The notes beneath the pieces were generated by a model that saw only the letters and a program-made list of their open reading frames with translations, made no database searches and was not told where the DNA came from. DNA of 64,000 nt from WHSW01 sp963846565 (GTDB lineage Bacteria > Actinomycetota > Thermoleophilia > Solirubrobacterales > 70-9), in contig CAWJWL010000005.1 in the NCBI GenBank assembly GCA_963846565.1, positions 1,054,001 through 1,118,000 on the forward strand. The letters run 5' to 3'. Numbering within the stretch: the first letter of the stretch is position 1; every line of letters starts with the position of its first letter. Shown piece after piece: positions 1 to 8,306 of the stretch. A program made the translations under genes and the position numbers.

Positions 1-680
1 ATCGCCGGGCGGGCGAGCTCTCCCGCAATCTGGCGGCGGACGATCTCGATTCCCGGCAGCTCCTCCCAGACGGCCTGTTCGAGAATCGAGGAGATCGGTG
101 GCTCGCGCTCGAATGGGTCGGGCGAGCCATAGTCTGGCGGCGTCCACGGCTCGGGCTCGGCGGGCGCCTCGGGGACGCTGTCGATCCGCGGCAGGATCGC
201 GATCCGCGAGGTTCCGTGGGCGACGAGGCGGTCGCCGCGCGGGTCGATCAGGAAGACCTCGGAGAGGGCGATCGACCGTCCGACGTGGATCGCCTGCCCG
301 TGCGCGGTGAGCATCGCCCCCGGGCGCACCGGGCGGACGAAGGTGAGCGAGAGCTCCGCGCTCGTGTACGGCGTCGCCGCCGGCAGGCGGGTCTCGACCG
401 CGACGCCGAAGGCGATGTCCGCGAGGATCGAGAGCGTGCCGCCGCCGATCAGCCCGGCCGAGTTCGTGAGCCAGATCGTCGCCGGCATCTCGGCGTCGGC
501 GGTGCCGTCGCCGGAGCCCGTCGGGCGGGCGCCGGTCAGGTGGTAGAGCGGTGGCGTCGGCGCGAGGCCGCGCTGCCACGTCGCGATCCGCTTGGGGCCA
601 GAGAGGGACAGCATCCACGGTTCCGGGTACGCACCGCGTACCGGCTCCCGCCACACCGCCGGGCTTTCGGGGCCGCTCAC
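1..680 (-). CDS. PaaI-type hotdog thioesterase, cut by left window edge
   Basis: The minus frame is open from a GTG at 680 to the window edge, giving at least 226 residues with no stop. The GTG overlaps the stop of the upstream ATPase gene (GTGA), so translation is probably coupled. Residues about 25-160 read as one hotdog domain: a glycine-rich turn LIGGGTLSILADIAFG followed by the strand TPYTSAELSLTFVRPVRPG, the pattern of PaaI-family acyl-CoA thioesterases. After it comes a proline-rich linker and what may be the start of another segment. Function as thioester hydrolase is inferred from the fold; the substrate is unknown. Placement behind an iron transporter may only reflect operon packing. 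The internal ATG at 614 is an alternative start. Confidence 0.72.
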   Translation of the reverse strand, partial: MSGPESPAVWREPVRGAYPEPWMLSLSGPKRIATWQRGLAPTPPLYHLTGARPTGSGDGTADAEMPATIWLTNSAGLIGGGTLSILADIAFGVAVETRLPAATPYTSAELSLTFVRPVRPGAMLTAHGQAIHVGRSIALSEVFLIDPRGDRLVAHGTSRIAILPRIDSVPEAPAEPEPWTPPDYGSPDPFEREPPISSILEQAVWEELPGIEIVRRQIAGELARPA

Positions 681-1717
681 CGCGGCAGGACGTCGCTTGG
701 CCCGTCGACCCACACCCGGACCCGGTCTCCCTCGTGCCATGCCGGGAAACCGAGCCGCCGCGAGTGGACGGTGCGCCCCGACGGCAGCTTCAGCTCGAGC
801 AGCTGATCGTGACCGTAGAAGCGGCGGTTGACGACCTCAGCGTCGCACGCGTCCTGGGGCCCGGAGAGGCCGACCGCGATCGACTCCGGGCGGACGACGA
901 CGTCGACCGCTCCGCGCAGGCCCTGATCGGCCGAGAGCACCCCGAGCTCGCAGCTGACGCGCCCGCCGGCCGCTTCGCCCGCAATGACCTCGATCTCGCC
1001 GAGGAATGCGGCGACCCAGCGCGAGGCCGGGCGCGAGTAGATCTCCTCGGGGGTTCCCACTTGTTCGACCCGGCCCTCGTTCATGACCGCAACGCTCTCG
1101 GCGATCGAGAGCGCCTCCGCCTGGTCGTGGGTGACGAAGAGCGTCGTCACCCCGGCGCGGAGGAGGATCTCGCGCACCTCTCCGCGAAGGCGATCGCGAA
1201 GGGCCGCGTCCAGATTCGAGAAGGGCTCGTCGAGGAGGACGAGGTCCGGGGTCGGCGCGAGCGCGCGCGCGAGCGCGACTCGCTGCTGCTGACCGCCGGA
1301 GAGCTCGTGCACGGCGCGCCGTGCGTCGGCCGCAAGCCCGACCAGTTCCAGCACCTCCGCCACGCGGCCCGGGTCCGGCCGGCGGCCGAGGCCGTAACCG
1401 ACATTGCCGGCGACGTCGAGATGGGGGAACAGCGCGTAGTCCTGGAAGACCATCCCGATCCGGCGACGCTCCGGGGCGACGAAGTCCCCGTTGCCGGAGA
1501 GCATCCGCTCGCCGACCGCGATCTCGCCGCGGTCGGGGCGCTCGAGCCCGGCGATCAGCCTCAGGGTCGTGGTCTTGCCGCACCCGGACGGGCCGAGTAG
1601 GGCGCAGATCGAGCCGGCCTCGACCTCGAGGTCGAGCGCCTCGACCGCGGCAACGTCGCCGAAGCTCTTGTGCAGGCCGCTGAGTCGCAGTGGCGCGGAT
1701 GTCGTCGTCGTACTCAT
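677..1717 (-). CDS. Ferric-iron ABC transporter ATP-binding protein
   Basis: A 346-residue cytoplasmic ATPase that would drive the permease encoded just upstream. Visible motifs in order: Walker A GPSGCGKTT at about 42-50, Q-loop FQDYALFP, signature LSGGQQQRVALARA, Walker B LVLLDEPFSNLD and the switch His in FVTHDQAEA. A C-terminal TOBE-like region begins near residue 280. Length and architecture match FbpC/PotA-type importers. Its ATG (1717-1715) overlaps the permease stop (ATGA). The iron assignment comes from the substrate-binding lipoprotein and the iron-box palindrome at the operon head, because the ATPase alone could equally serve sulfate, thiamine or polyamine importers. Confidence 0.88.
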   Translation of the reverse strand: MSTTTTSAPLRLSGLHKSFGDVAAVEALDLEVEAGSICALLGPSGCGKTTTLRLIAGLERPDRGEIAVGERMLSGNGDFVAPERRRIGMVFQDYALFPHLDVAGNVGYGLGRRPDPGRVAEVLELVGLAADARRAVHELSGGQQQRVALARALAPTPDLVLLDEPFSNLDAALRDRLRGEVREILLRAGVTTLFVTHDQAEALSIAESVAVMNEGRVEQVGTPEEIYSRPASRWVAAFLGEIEVIAGEAAGGRVSCELGVLSADQGLRGAVDVVVRPESIAVGLSGPQDACDAEVVNRRFYGHDQLLELKLPSGRTVHSRRLGFPAWHEGDRVRVWVDGPSDVLPR

Positions 1718-3321
1718 GCGCTCAGGGTTCCCCTTTCGGAGAAAAAGTAGAGAGGTGGCGCCGCGATCGCCAGCAGGAGCAGCGACGGGATCGCGCTCGC
1801 CTCGTAAAAGCCGAAGCTCGTCTGGTTCCAGATCTCCGTTGCGAGGGTCTCGAAACCGATCGGCGCGAGAATCAGCGTCGCCGGCAGCTCCTTGATCGCG
1901 TGCAGGAAGATCAGCGCCGCGCCGGCGAGGATGCCGCCGCCGATCAGCGGCACGGTGATCGTGCGGAATACCTCTGCCGGGCGCCGCCCGAGGCCCCGTG
2001 CGGCCTCCTCGACCCGGGGCGAGACCTGCGTGAGGGAGGCGGTCATCGGCCCGATCCCGAGCGGCAGGTAGTGGATCGTGAGGGCGAAGACGAGCAGCGC
2101 AACCGTCTGGTAGATGCCCGGGACGGCGCGGGTGGCGAAGTAGACGAGCGCGAGCGCGACGACGATCCCGGGGAGTGCGTAGCCCGCGTGGCCGAAGCGC
2201 TCGATCGTGCGGCTGAGCGGACTCGGGAAGCGGCCCGCGAGGACGGCGACGATGAGCGCCGCGGTCCCGCCTGCGAGCGCGGCGCCGAAGGCCGTGATCA
2301 GGGAGTTGCCCGCGAGCGCGCCGGCCACGCCGAGCGAGGTGCTCCCGGCCGAGATCCCCTTCGTCGACCAGTAGATGAGCACGCCGACGGGGAGCACGAG
2401 GGCGACGAGCACGATCAGCGAGCAGAAGGCGAGCGCCGGCCGGCGCCAGCGCCCGAGCTCGTACGGCCGCGCCGGCCTCGCCGTGCCTGGGCCGAGCCGG
2501 TGGACGGCGTGCGCATTGCGGATCCGCGAGTTGACCCAGAGCAGGACGACCATGACGACGACGAGCACGGAGCCCAGGCCCGCCGTGGCGGCGCGGTCGA
2601 AGGCGGACTTGTAGGAGATGTAGAGCTCGGTCGTGAACGAATCGAACCGCATGATCGAGACGGCGCCGAAGTCGCTGATGACGAAGAGGGCGACGAGGAG
2701 GCCGCCGACGGCGAGCGCCGGCCAGAGCTGCGGGACGACGACCGTGCGGAAGGTGTCGAACGGGCTGCGGCCCATCGCCCGCGCCGCCTCCTCGAGCTGC
2801 GGGTCGAGGCGCTTCATCGTCGCCCGCACCGGCAGCAGGACGAGGGGATAGGTGAACAGGGTGAGCACGAGCCAGGCGCCGAAGAAGCCGTAGATCGAGG
2901 GCAGTCGCTCGACCCCGAGCGCGTCCTGGAGCAGGCCGTTGGGGCCGAGGGCGGAGACGAAAAGGTAGGCGCCGACGTAGGTCGGGATGACGAGCGGGAG
3001 CGCGCAGAGGGTCGCCCAGACCCGGCGGCCGGGGAGATCGGTGCGGACGGTGAGCCAGGCGACCGGGAGCGCGATCGCGATCGAGGCGGCCGTGACCGCG
3101 GCGGCGAGCCCGAGCGTGCGGACGAGGATCTCGGCGGTCCGCGAGTCGAGCGCCGTGTCGAGCGCCCCACTCAGGTCCCCGGCGACGACGATGAGGAGAT
3201 ATGCCGCCGGGAGGACGACGGCGGCGCCGACGATGAGCCCGGCGCTGAGGAGCCAAGCCGGCGGGAATCCCGAACGTTCCGCCCGCCTCCTCGGCTTCGC
3301 CTCCGGGGGCGGCCGGGTCAG
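1714..3321 (-). CDS. Two-domain ferric-iron ABC permease (FbpB-like), start codon unclear
   Basis: Inner-membrane permease with two tandem binding-protein-dependent transport domains. EAA-type loops are visible in each half (EEAARAMGRSPFDTFRTVV and EEAARGLGRRPAEVFRTIT), which is the FbpB/HitB architecture. TM1 is encoded around 3210-3255, yet this frame has no ATG, GTG or TTG upstream of an internal GTG at 2868, which would cut off the first several helices. The region before TM1 is a copy of a dispersed repeat (3272-3321). The end given here is an in-frame CTG; another CTG at 3354-3352 overlaps the lipoprotein stop. Alternatively, adding one base between 3322 and 3338 would link the ATG at 3338 to this frame, suggesting an indel. 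The gene is certainly real; the start is unresolved. Confidence 0.8.
   Translation of the reverse strand: MTRPPPEAKPRRRAERSGFPPAWLLSAGLIVGAAVVLPAAYLLIVVAGDLSGALDTALDSRTAEILVRTLGLAAAVTAASIAIALPVAWLTVRTDLPGRRVWATLCALPLVIPTYVGAYLFVSALGPNGLLQDALGVERLPSIYGFFGAWLVLTLFTYPLVLLPVRATMKRLDPQLEEAARAMGRSPFDTFRTVVVPQLWPALAVGGLLVALFVISDFGAVSIMRFDSFTTELYISYKSAFDRAATAGLGSVLVVVMVVLLWVNSRIRNAHAVHRLGPGTARPARPYELGRWRRPALAFCSLIVLVALVLPVGVLIYWSTKGISAGSTSLGVAGALAGNSLITAFGAALAGGTAALIVAVLAGRFPSPLSRTIERFGHAGYALPGIVVALALVYFATRAVPGIYQTVALLVFALTIHYLPLGIGPMTASLTQVSPRVEEAARGLGRRPAEVFRTITVPLIGGGILAGAALIFLHAIKELPATLILAPIGFETLATEIWNQTSFGFYEASAIPSLLLLAIAAPPLYFFSERGTLSA
3272..3321 (-). repeat. Dispersed GC-rich hairpin repeat, copy 1
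   Basis: About 50 bp. Read on the minus strand it starts TGACCCGGCCGCCCCCGGA, continues with GGCGAAGCCGAGGAGG and ends CGGGCGGAACGTTC. The CCGCCC and GGGCGG parts can pair as a stem. Four further copies with the same boundaries lie at 12424, 22071, 28267 and 30013. This copy sits at the lipoprotein-permease junction and is translated in the permease frame. Confidence 0.8.
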
Positions 3322-3350
3322 CCGCCGGGACGACTCATCGGTTGCGGCGG

Positions 3351-4379
3351 TCAGAGGGCCCCCGTGTCCTGCATCAATTCGATCGTGGCCTGGACCTCGC
3401 CGATGTTGTCGAGCTCGACGTCCGGGGCGGGGATCTCCGAGAGCGGGACGGTGAGCGACGGGTCTGGCTTCGCGCCGCGGGCGAGCGGATATTCCTTCGA
3501 GGTGCCGGTGAAGAACTCCTGGCCCTCGGCGGAGAGCAGCGAGCGGATGAAGTCGAACGCCTCCTCCTTGCGCTCGCTCGACTCGAGCACGCCGACGCTC
3601 GTCAAGAGCAGCAGCGAGCCGAGGCCGTCGGGCGGGAAGTAGACGCCGACGGGATAGCCGGGACCCTCCGCGGCGATCGCCTGGGCGATGTAGTAGTGGT
3701 TGAGGAGGCCGACGTCGATCTCACCGCTCGCGACGGCGTCGCGGATCGTGACGTTGTCGGGAAAGGCGACCGCGTCGTTGGCGACCATGCCCTCCAGCCA
3801 CTCGCGTGCGACATCCTCCCCCTCGGTGAGCCGGAGCGCGGTGACGTACTGCTGGAGCGTGTCGGTTGCCGGGCCCCAGCCGACGCGTCCCTTCCACTCG
3901 GGCGCGGTGAAATCGAGTGGGGACGGAGGCAAATCGCTCTCGGAGACGTCCTCCCCGTACGCCACCGCCCGCGCGCGCCCGGTGACGCCGACCCAGCGGC
4001 CGTCCGGGTCGCGGTACTGCGGCGGCACCAGGTCGAGAAGGTCCGGCGGAAGTTCGGCGAGCAGGCCCGCTTCCTCGACCGCGCCGATCCCCCCCGGCTC
4101 CTGGGCGAAGAAGACGTCAGCGGGGGAGTTGCCGGCCTCCTCGACCAGGGTCGCCGCGAGGTCACCGGTCTCGCCGAAGCGAACCTGGACGTCGGTGTCC
4201 GACGCACTTTCGTACGCATCGACGACACCGCCGATCGCCGCCGCGATGCGGCCCGAGTAGAGCGTGATCCCCTCCGTGTCCGGCTCGTCCTCGCCCCCGC
4301 CGTCATCGGTCGAGAAGCCGCACCCGGCGGCCGGAGCCGCTGCGGCGATCGACAGGGCGCATGCGAGGCGCGCCTTCAT
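3351..4379 (-). CDS. Iron ABC transporter substrate-binding lipoprotein
   Basis: A 342-residue exported lipoprotein that would capture ferric iron outside the membrane and deliver it to the permease. The N-terminus is a signal peptide ending in a lipobox (APAAGC, Cys about 20). The mature part starts with TLYSGR, the strand found in FbpA/FutA-type iron binders, and has the periplasmic-binding-protein-II features GETGDL, DVFFAQEPG and LLNHYY, whose tyrosines are the kind used as iron ligands. I chose the ATG at 4379 over the one at 4400: it has an AGGA Shine-Dalgarno at the right distance and it leaves the iron-box palindrome upstream. It is first in an operon with the permease and ATPase. Confidence 0.85.
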   Translation of the reverse strand: MKARLACALSIAAAAPAAGCGFSTDDGGGEDEPDTEGITLYSGRIAAAIGGVVDAYESASDTDVQVRFGETGDLAATLVEEAGNSPADVFFAQEPGGIGAVEEAGLLAELPPDLLDLVPPQYRDPDGRWVGVTGRARAVAYGEDVSESDLPPSPLDFTAPEWKGRVGWGPATDTLQQYVTALRLTEGEDVAREWLEGMVANDAVAFPDNVTIRDAVASGEIDVGLLNHYYIAQAIAAEGPGYPVGVYFPPDGLGSLLLLTSVGVLESSERKEEAFDFIRSLLSAEGQEFFTGTSKEYPLARGAKPDPSLTVPLSEIPAPDVELDNIGEVQATIELMQDTGAL

Positions 4380-4399
4380 TCGTAGTCCTGCGCTCGGCA

Positions 4400-4413
4400 T
4401 TAGGGAAGCCTAA
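4400..4413. promoter_or_regulatory. Iron-box-like palindrome (DtxR/IdeR type)
   Basis: TTAGGGAAGCCTAA fits TTAGG-N4-CCTAA, the core of the published DtxR/IdeR operator TTAGGTTAGCCTAACCTAA. It lies 21-34 bp upstream of the iron lipoprotein ATG and overlaps a plausible minus-strand -10 (TAACAT, complement of 4413-4418). This is where a Fe(II)-dependent repressor would block transcription of the iron transporter. The regulator gene itself is not in the window. Confidence 0.65.
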
Positions 4414-5924
4414 TGTTAGGGCGCTTGAACGCACGGTGGGGACCCTTCCCGGTACCACTCGCGATCGGCGGCGGTGTCGCCGCGTTCGCGGGTCTTTCCC
4501 TGCTCCTGCCGTTCGCGCCCCTCTACGACCCGTGGGCGTGGCTCGTGTGGGGGCGGGAGGCGGCGGGTCTCGACCTCGACACCACCGCTGGCCCGTCGTG
4601 GAAGCCGCTCCCGGTGCTGATCGACTCGCTGCTCTCCCTCGCCGGGGACGCGGCGCCGGTCCTCTGGCTGCTGCTCTCCCGCGCAGGGTGGATCGCCGCG
4701 CCGCTGCTCGCCGGCGCGCTGGCGGCGCGTCTCGTCTTCCCGCGGACCCTCGCCAACCGCGTCGCCGCGGTCTGGGCCCGCCGCCGCGTCCGTCGCGCCC
4801 AGGTGTTCGCCGGGGTGCTGGCGGGGCTCGGCGTCGTGTGCTTCGACGACTCGTTCACCAGCTGGACGCGGCAGTTCGCCGGCGGGCTCAGCGAGCCCCT
4901 CCTGGTCTCCCTCATCCTCGGCGCGGTCCACCTCGAGCTCTCGGCCCGCCGGGGCCCTGCGTTTGCGCTCGGCGTTCTCGCGGCGCTCCTGCGTCCCGAG
5001 GCGTGGCCGTTCCTCGCCCTCTACGGCCTCCATCTGTGGCGCGCCGAGCCGCGCCTGCGGCGCGGGATCGCGGTCGGCGGGCTCGCCGTCCCGCTGCTTT
5101 GGCTGCTGCCCGACCTGCTCGCCTCCGGGAGCCCGTTCACCGGCGCCTCGCGGGCGCGGGAGGGCAGCGGATCGCCGCCCGTGGAAGCTCTCGAGGCGAT
5201 CGGGCGCTCGCTCGACCTCGTGCTCTATCCGCTCTGGCTCGGCGCCGCATACGCGGTGATCAGCGCGCGGCGCGCCGAGAAGCCGGTGATCGGGGTCCTC
5301 GCGGCCGGGGCCGCGGCCTGGATCGCGATTGTCGCCGTGCTCGCCGGCGCCGGCTACGCCGGGATTCCGCGCTTCGCCGCGCCGGCGGCGGCTCTGGTCT
5401 GCGCGCTGGGCGCGATCGGGATCGTGCGCGCGCTCGCTGCCATCGATGGAATGCGCGCCTCCGGGCGTGGGCGCCCCGCTGCGATCGCGACCGCCGCCCT
5501 GGCACTGGTGGTGCTCAGCGCCCAGGCGGTGATTCGCGCCGAGCGGATCCCGGGGGCACTCGATCAGGCCGCCGAATACGCCAATGGAGTCGACGAGCTC
5601 TCCGGCCTGGTCGACGAACTCGGCGCCGACGGGGTCACGGCGTGCGGCCCCGTGACGACCTCCGACTTCCTCGCGCAGCCTCCGCTCGCCTGGGACCTGG
5701 AGCTGCCGATCGACTCGATCGCGGTGAGGGCCGCCTCGGCACCACCAGCCGGAGTCGCGTTCGTCGACCTCGAGGCGTCGGCCGCCGCCCGCAGCGCGAT
5801 CATCGCCGCCGGGCGGCCGCTCGGCGAGGTGGGGCGCTGGAGCGCCTACGCGATCTCGTGCAGCGGCGTGGCGTCCTCGCGCGGCGAGCGGGCCATCGCC
5901 GGCGTCGCCGGTGCCTCGCGGTAG
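4413..5924 (+). CDS. Polytopic membrane protein, GT-C glycosyltransferase-like
   Basis: A 503-residue integral membrane protein with roughly ten hydrophobic segments through residue 370, then a soluble C-terminal part. Near the N-terminus the first loop reads FAPLYDPWAWLVWGRE; an acidic residue just after TM1 followed by an aromatic run is typical of GT-C (dolichol-phosphate-mannose type) glycosyltransferases. That makes lipid-linked sugar transfer possible, but I do not recognise a named family. It begins inside the iron-box palindrome, so it may share iron-dependent control with the divergent transporter. The last 79 bp overlap the 3' end of the convergent FAD oxidoreductase gene. No strong Shine-Dalgarno is seen. 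Confidence 0.7.
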   Translation: MLGRLNARWGPFPVPLAIGGGVAAFAGLSLLLPFAPLYDPWAWLVWGREAAGLDLDTTAGPSWKPLPVLIDSLLSLAGDAAPVLWLLLSRAGWIAAPLLAGALAARLVFPRTLANRVAAVWARRRVRRAQVFAGVLAGLGVVCFDDSFTSWTRQFAGGLSEPLLVSLILGAVHLELSARRGPAFALGVLAALLRPEAWPFLALYGLHLWRAEPRLRRGIAVGGLAVPLLWLLPDLLASGSPFTGASRAREGSGSPPVEALEAIGRSLDLVLYPLWLGAAYAVISARRAEKPVIGVLAAGAAAWIAIVAVLAGAGYAGIPRFAAPAAALVCALGAIGIVRALAAIDGMRASGRGRPAAIATAALALVVLSAQAVIRAERIPGALDQAAEYANGVDELSGLVDELGADGVTACGPVTTSDFLAQPPLAWDLELPIDSIAVRAASAPPAGVAFVDLEASAAARSAIIAAGRPLGEVGRWSAYAISCSGVASSRGERAIAGVAGASR

Positions 5925-7375
5925 GGCGGTTCGTCGATCTCGCCCTCCTCGAGGTAGGCGGTGTCGGAGTTCACCGACCAGATGTCGTGTGCCGCGCCGT
6001 CGCAGAGGTTCTCGACCGCGCGGATCGCGGTCAGCATCGAGTGGTCGGAGTTGTTGTAGCGGTGCAGGCCATTGCGGCCGACCTGGACGATCCGGTCGAC
6101 CGACTCGAGCCACGCGCGCAGGACGGCGACGCGGCCCGCGTACTCACGGTCGTAGATCGGATAGGCCTTCTGCACCCGGACCACGTATCCGGCGCGGACC
6201 CGCCCCGCCCCGGCGAGACCGAGGCGCTCGAGCTCCGTCGCCGCGAGGTCGACCAGGTCCTCGTCCGATGAGCTCCACAGGTCGTCGCCCTCGAAGCAGA
6301 AGTACTCCAGGCCGACGCAGGTGGAGTCGGCGTCGGGGACCAGGTCGGGGCTCCAGGCGCGGAAGTTCTGGATGCGGCCGACGCGAACGTCCGGGTCGTG
6401 GACGTAGACCCAGTTGTCGGGGAACGGGTCCGGTCCCTCGAGCACGAGCGCGACGGTGATGAAGTCGCGATAGCGGAGCCCGGCTGCGGCATCGAGCACC
6501 GCCGGCGGAGCAGCCGGTTCGACCACCCCCGCCAGCGTGCGCAGCGGCAGCGACGAGATCACGCTCGGCGCCCGGTAGCACGTGCCGCCGGCGCTCACCT
6601 CCACGCCGTCGGCAGCGACGGCGATCTCGCTCACCGGCGCGTCGAGCACGACCTCGCCGCCACGCATAGCGATCTCGGCGGCCATTCGCTCCCACATCTG
6701 ACCCGGGCCGAGGCGCGGGTAGTCGAACTCCTCGATCAGGCTGCGCACGTCCTCGCCACCGCGGCCCAGCGCGGCAAGCGCCGCCCGCGCGAGCGAGAGC
6801 CCGCGGACCCGTTGCGCAGCCCACTCGGCGCGGATCTCCGAGGTCGGCACGCCCCAGACCTTCTCCGTGTACGTGCGGAAGAAGAGCTCGAAGAGGCGGC
6901 GGCCGAAGCGCTGCGTGACCCAGTCCTCGAAGCTCTCGGGCTCACGGCGCGGACGCACGCGCGCCCATGCGTAGGAGCCGCCGCTTCGGAGGACCTCGAG
7001 CGCGCCGACGTTGGCGACGACGTCGCCCGCGCGCAGCGGGTAGCCGATCAGGCGGCCACGCCAGTGGATGCGCGAGAGCCGACGCCGTCGCAGCAGCTCG
7101 TCGCCGAGAACCTCGTGCCAGAGGCGCTCGACCTCGGGGCTCTTGGTGTAGAAGCGGTGCCCGCCGAGGTCGAAGCGGTAGCCGTCGCGGACCTCGGTGC
7201 GCGCCAGGCCGCCGACCTGGCCGGTCGCCTCGATGACCCGCGGCGCGAGCCCCCGGTTCGCCATCAGGTAGCCGGCGGTGATCCCGGCCGGACCCGCCCC
7301 GAGGACGAGCGGCGATTGCGATTCGCCTATCGTTTCGCCCCGGTTCCGCGTATTAGGCGTCCCTAATTCCCGCAT
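5846..7375 (-). CDS. FAD-dependent oxidoreductase, protoporphyrinogen oxidase/UDP-galactopyranose mutase-like
   Basis: A 509-residue flavoprotein. The dinucleotide-binding motif VLGAGPAGITAGY is at about residues 24-36, followed by the second FAD signature GGLART and DLGGHRFYTKSPEV, which matches the NAD(P)/FAD-dependent amine-oxidase superfamily branch around COG1232. The FYTKS and HRYNNSDHS segments resemble proteins annotated as UDP-galactopyranose-mutase-like enzymes near glycosyltransferases. A role in sugar-nucleotide or polyprenyl chemistry is therefore plausible but not proven. The only in-frame start before the Rossmann motif is the ATG at 7375, so the palindrome at 7353-7366 lies inside its first codons. 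It is divergent from the glycosyltransferase operon at 7398. Confidence 0.8.
   Translation of the reverse strand: MRELGTPNTRNRGETIGESQSPLVLGAGPAGITAGYLMANRGLAPRVIEATGQVGGLARTEVRDGYRFDLGGHRFYTKSPEVERLWHEVLGDELLRRRRLSRIHWRGRLIGYPLRAGDVVANVGALEVLRSGGSYAWARVRPRREPESFEDWVTQRFGRRLFELFFRTYTEKVWGVPTSEIRAEWAAQRVRGLSLARAALAALGRGGEDVRSLIEEFDYPRLGPGQMWERMAAEIAMRGGEVVLDAPVSEIAVAADGVEVSAGGTCYRAPSVISSLPLRTLAGVVEPAAPPAVLDAAAGLRYRDFITVALVLEGPDPFPDNWVYVHDPDVRVGRIQNFRAWSPDLVPDADSTCVGLEYFCFEGDDLWSSSDEDLVDLAATELERLGLAGAGRVRAGYVVRVQKAYPIYDREYAGRVAVLRAWLESVDRIVQVGRNGLHRYNNSDHSMLTAIRAVENLCDGAAHDIWSVNSDTAYLEEGEIDEPPYREAPATPAMARSPREDATPLHEIA
7353..7366. promoter_or_regulatory. Second iron-box-like palindrome
   Basis: TTAGGCGTCCCTAA is an exact second match to TTAGG-N4-CCTAA. 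It lies 32-45 bp upstream of the ATG at 7398, in promoter position for the glycosyltransferase operon, and inside the first codons of the divergent oxidoreductase. AT-rich 5-mers paired this way are rare by chance in DNA of this composition. The match to the full 19-bp consensus is weaker than at 4400. Confidence 0.5.
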
Positions 7376-7397
7376 TGGGGGCGGGATTCAACCACGG

Positions 7398-8306
7398 ATG
7401 AGCGCCCAGCCCTCACTTGCCCTGATCGTCCCGGCGACGAATGCGCCGCCCACGCTCGACCGCTGCCTCGCCGCGCTGCGCGACGCCGACGCGGAGTTGA
7501 TCGTGGTCTCCGACGGGGCGAGCGGCTCGCCGGCGGCCGCCCGGAACGCGGGCGCGGCGCGGACGTCGGCCGAGATACTCGTGTTCGTCGACGCCGATGT
7601 CGTCGTTCACGCCGACGCGATCGAGCGGCTGCGAGCCGCCTTCGCCGCCGACCCGGGGCTCACCGCTGCCTTCGGCTCCTACGACGACCGCCCCGCGGCT
7701 CCGGGTCTCGTCTCGCGGTTCCGCAACCTGCTCCACCACCACGTGCACACGAGCGCGCCCGGCGCGGCGGAGACCTTCTGGGCGGGACTCGGCGCGGTTC
7801 GCCGCGACGCATTCGCCGAGGCCGGCGGCTTCGACGCGGAGCGGTTTCCGGTGCCCGCGGTCGAGGACATCGAGCTCGGCCGCCGGTTGCGCAGGCGCGG
7901 CGCCCGGATCGTTCTCGACCCCGACGTTCGCGGGACGCACCTGAAGCGCTGGTCGCTGGCGGACATGGTGCGCACCGACCTGCTGCGGCGGGCGATCCCG
8001 TGGACCCGGATCCAGCTCGAGGAGGGCGAGGCCGCGGGCTCGCTCAACCTCAGCGCGCGACAGCGAGCATCCGCCGGTTTCTCGCTGGCGTTCGCCGTGG
8101 TCGTGCTCGCCCGCCGCCCGCGGCTGGCGCTGGCGTCGCTCGCCGGAGTCGCCGCCGCCGAGCTTCCGTTCCTGCGGCTGCTCGCGCGCAGGGAGGGACC
8201 GCTCGCCGCCGCGGGCGGGCTTGGCCTGCTCGTGCTGCACAAGCTGGTCGCGATCGCGGGACTTCTCGCCGGCACGATCGCCCACTTCGCCGGCCCTCGC
8301 CGATGA
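7398..8306 (+). CDS. Glycosyltransferase family 2
   Basis: A 302-residue inverting GT-A glycosyltransferase, probably acting at the inner membrane face. It opens LALIVPATNAPPTLDRCL, has the nucleotide-sugar aspartates in VVSDGASGS and VFVDADVVV (DXD-like), and the acceptor-side acidic motif VEDIELGRRLRRRG. The C-terminal 80 residues are two or three hydrophobic helices, as in membrane-anchored family 2 enzymes. The ATG at 7398 is preferred because the product then begins directly before the first beta strand. Its stop overlaps the next start (ATGA), so it is translationally coupled to the oxidoreductase behind it. Confidence 0.85.
   Translation: MSAQPSLALIVPATNAPPTLDRCLAALRDADAELIVVSDGASGSPAAARNAGAARTSAEILVFVDADVVVHADAIERLRAAFAADPGLTAAFGSYDDRPAAPGLVSRFRNLLHHHVHTSAPGAAETFWAGLGAVRRDAFAEAGGFDAERFPVPAVEDIELGRRLRRRGARIVLDPDVRGTHLKRWSLADMVRTDLLRRAIPWTRIQLEEGEAAGSLNLSARQRASAGFSLAFAVVVLARRPRLALASLAGVAAAELPFLRLLARREGPLAAAGGLGLLVLHKLVAIAGLLAGTIAHFAGPRR

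Noticed and set aside
677..3256. A single 859-codon minus-strand frame spanning permease and ATPase
   Set aside because: Only the last 346 codons are the ATPase. The first part is Arg/Pro-rich shadow sequence out of frame with the permease, so it is not a fusion.
1690..3642. A 650-codon plus-strand frame opposite the iron transporter genes
   Set aside because: Charged low-complexity product with no motif, antisense to convincing permease sequence; typical of high-GC DNA.
4398..4400. ATG at 4400 as the start of the iron lipoprotein
   Set aside because: It would place seven extra residues before the signal peptide and put the iron box within the start region; the ATG at 4379 has a proper Shine-Dalgarno.
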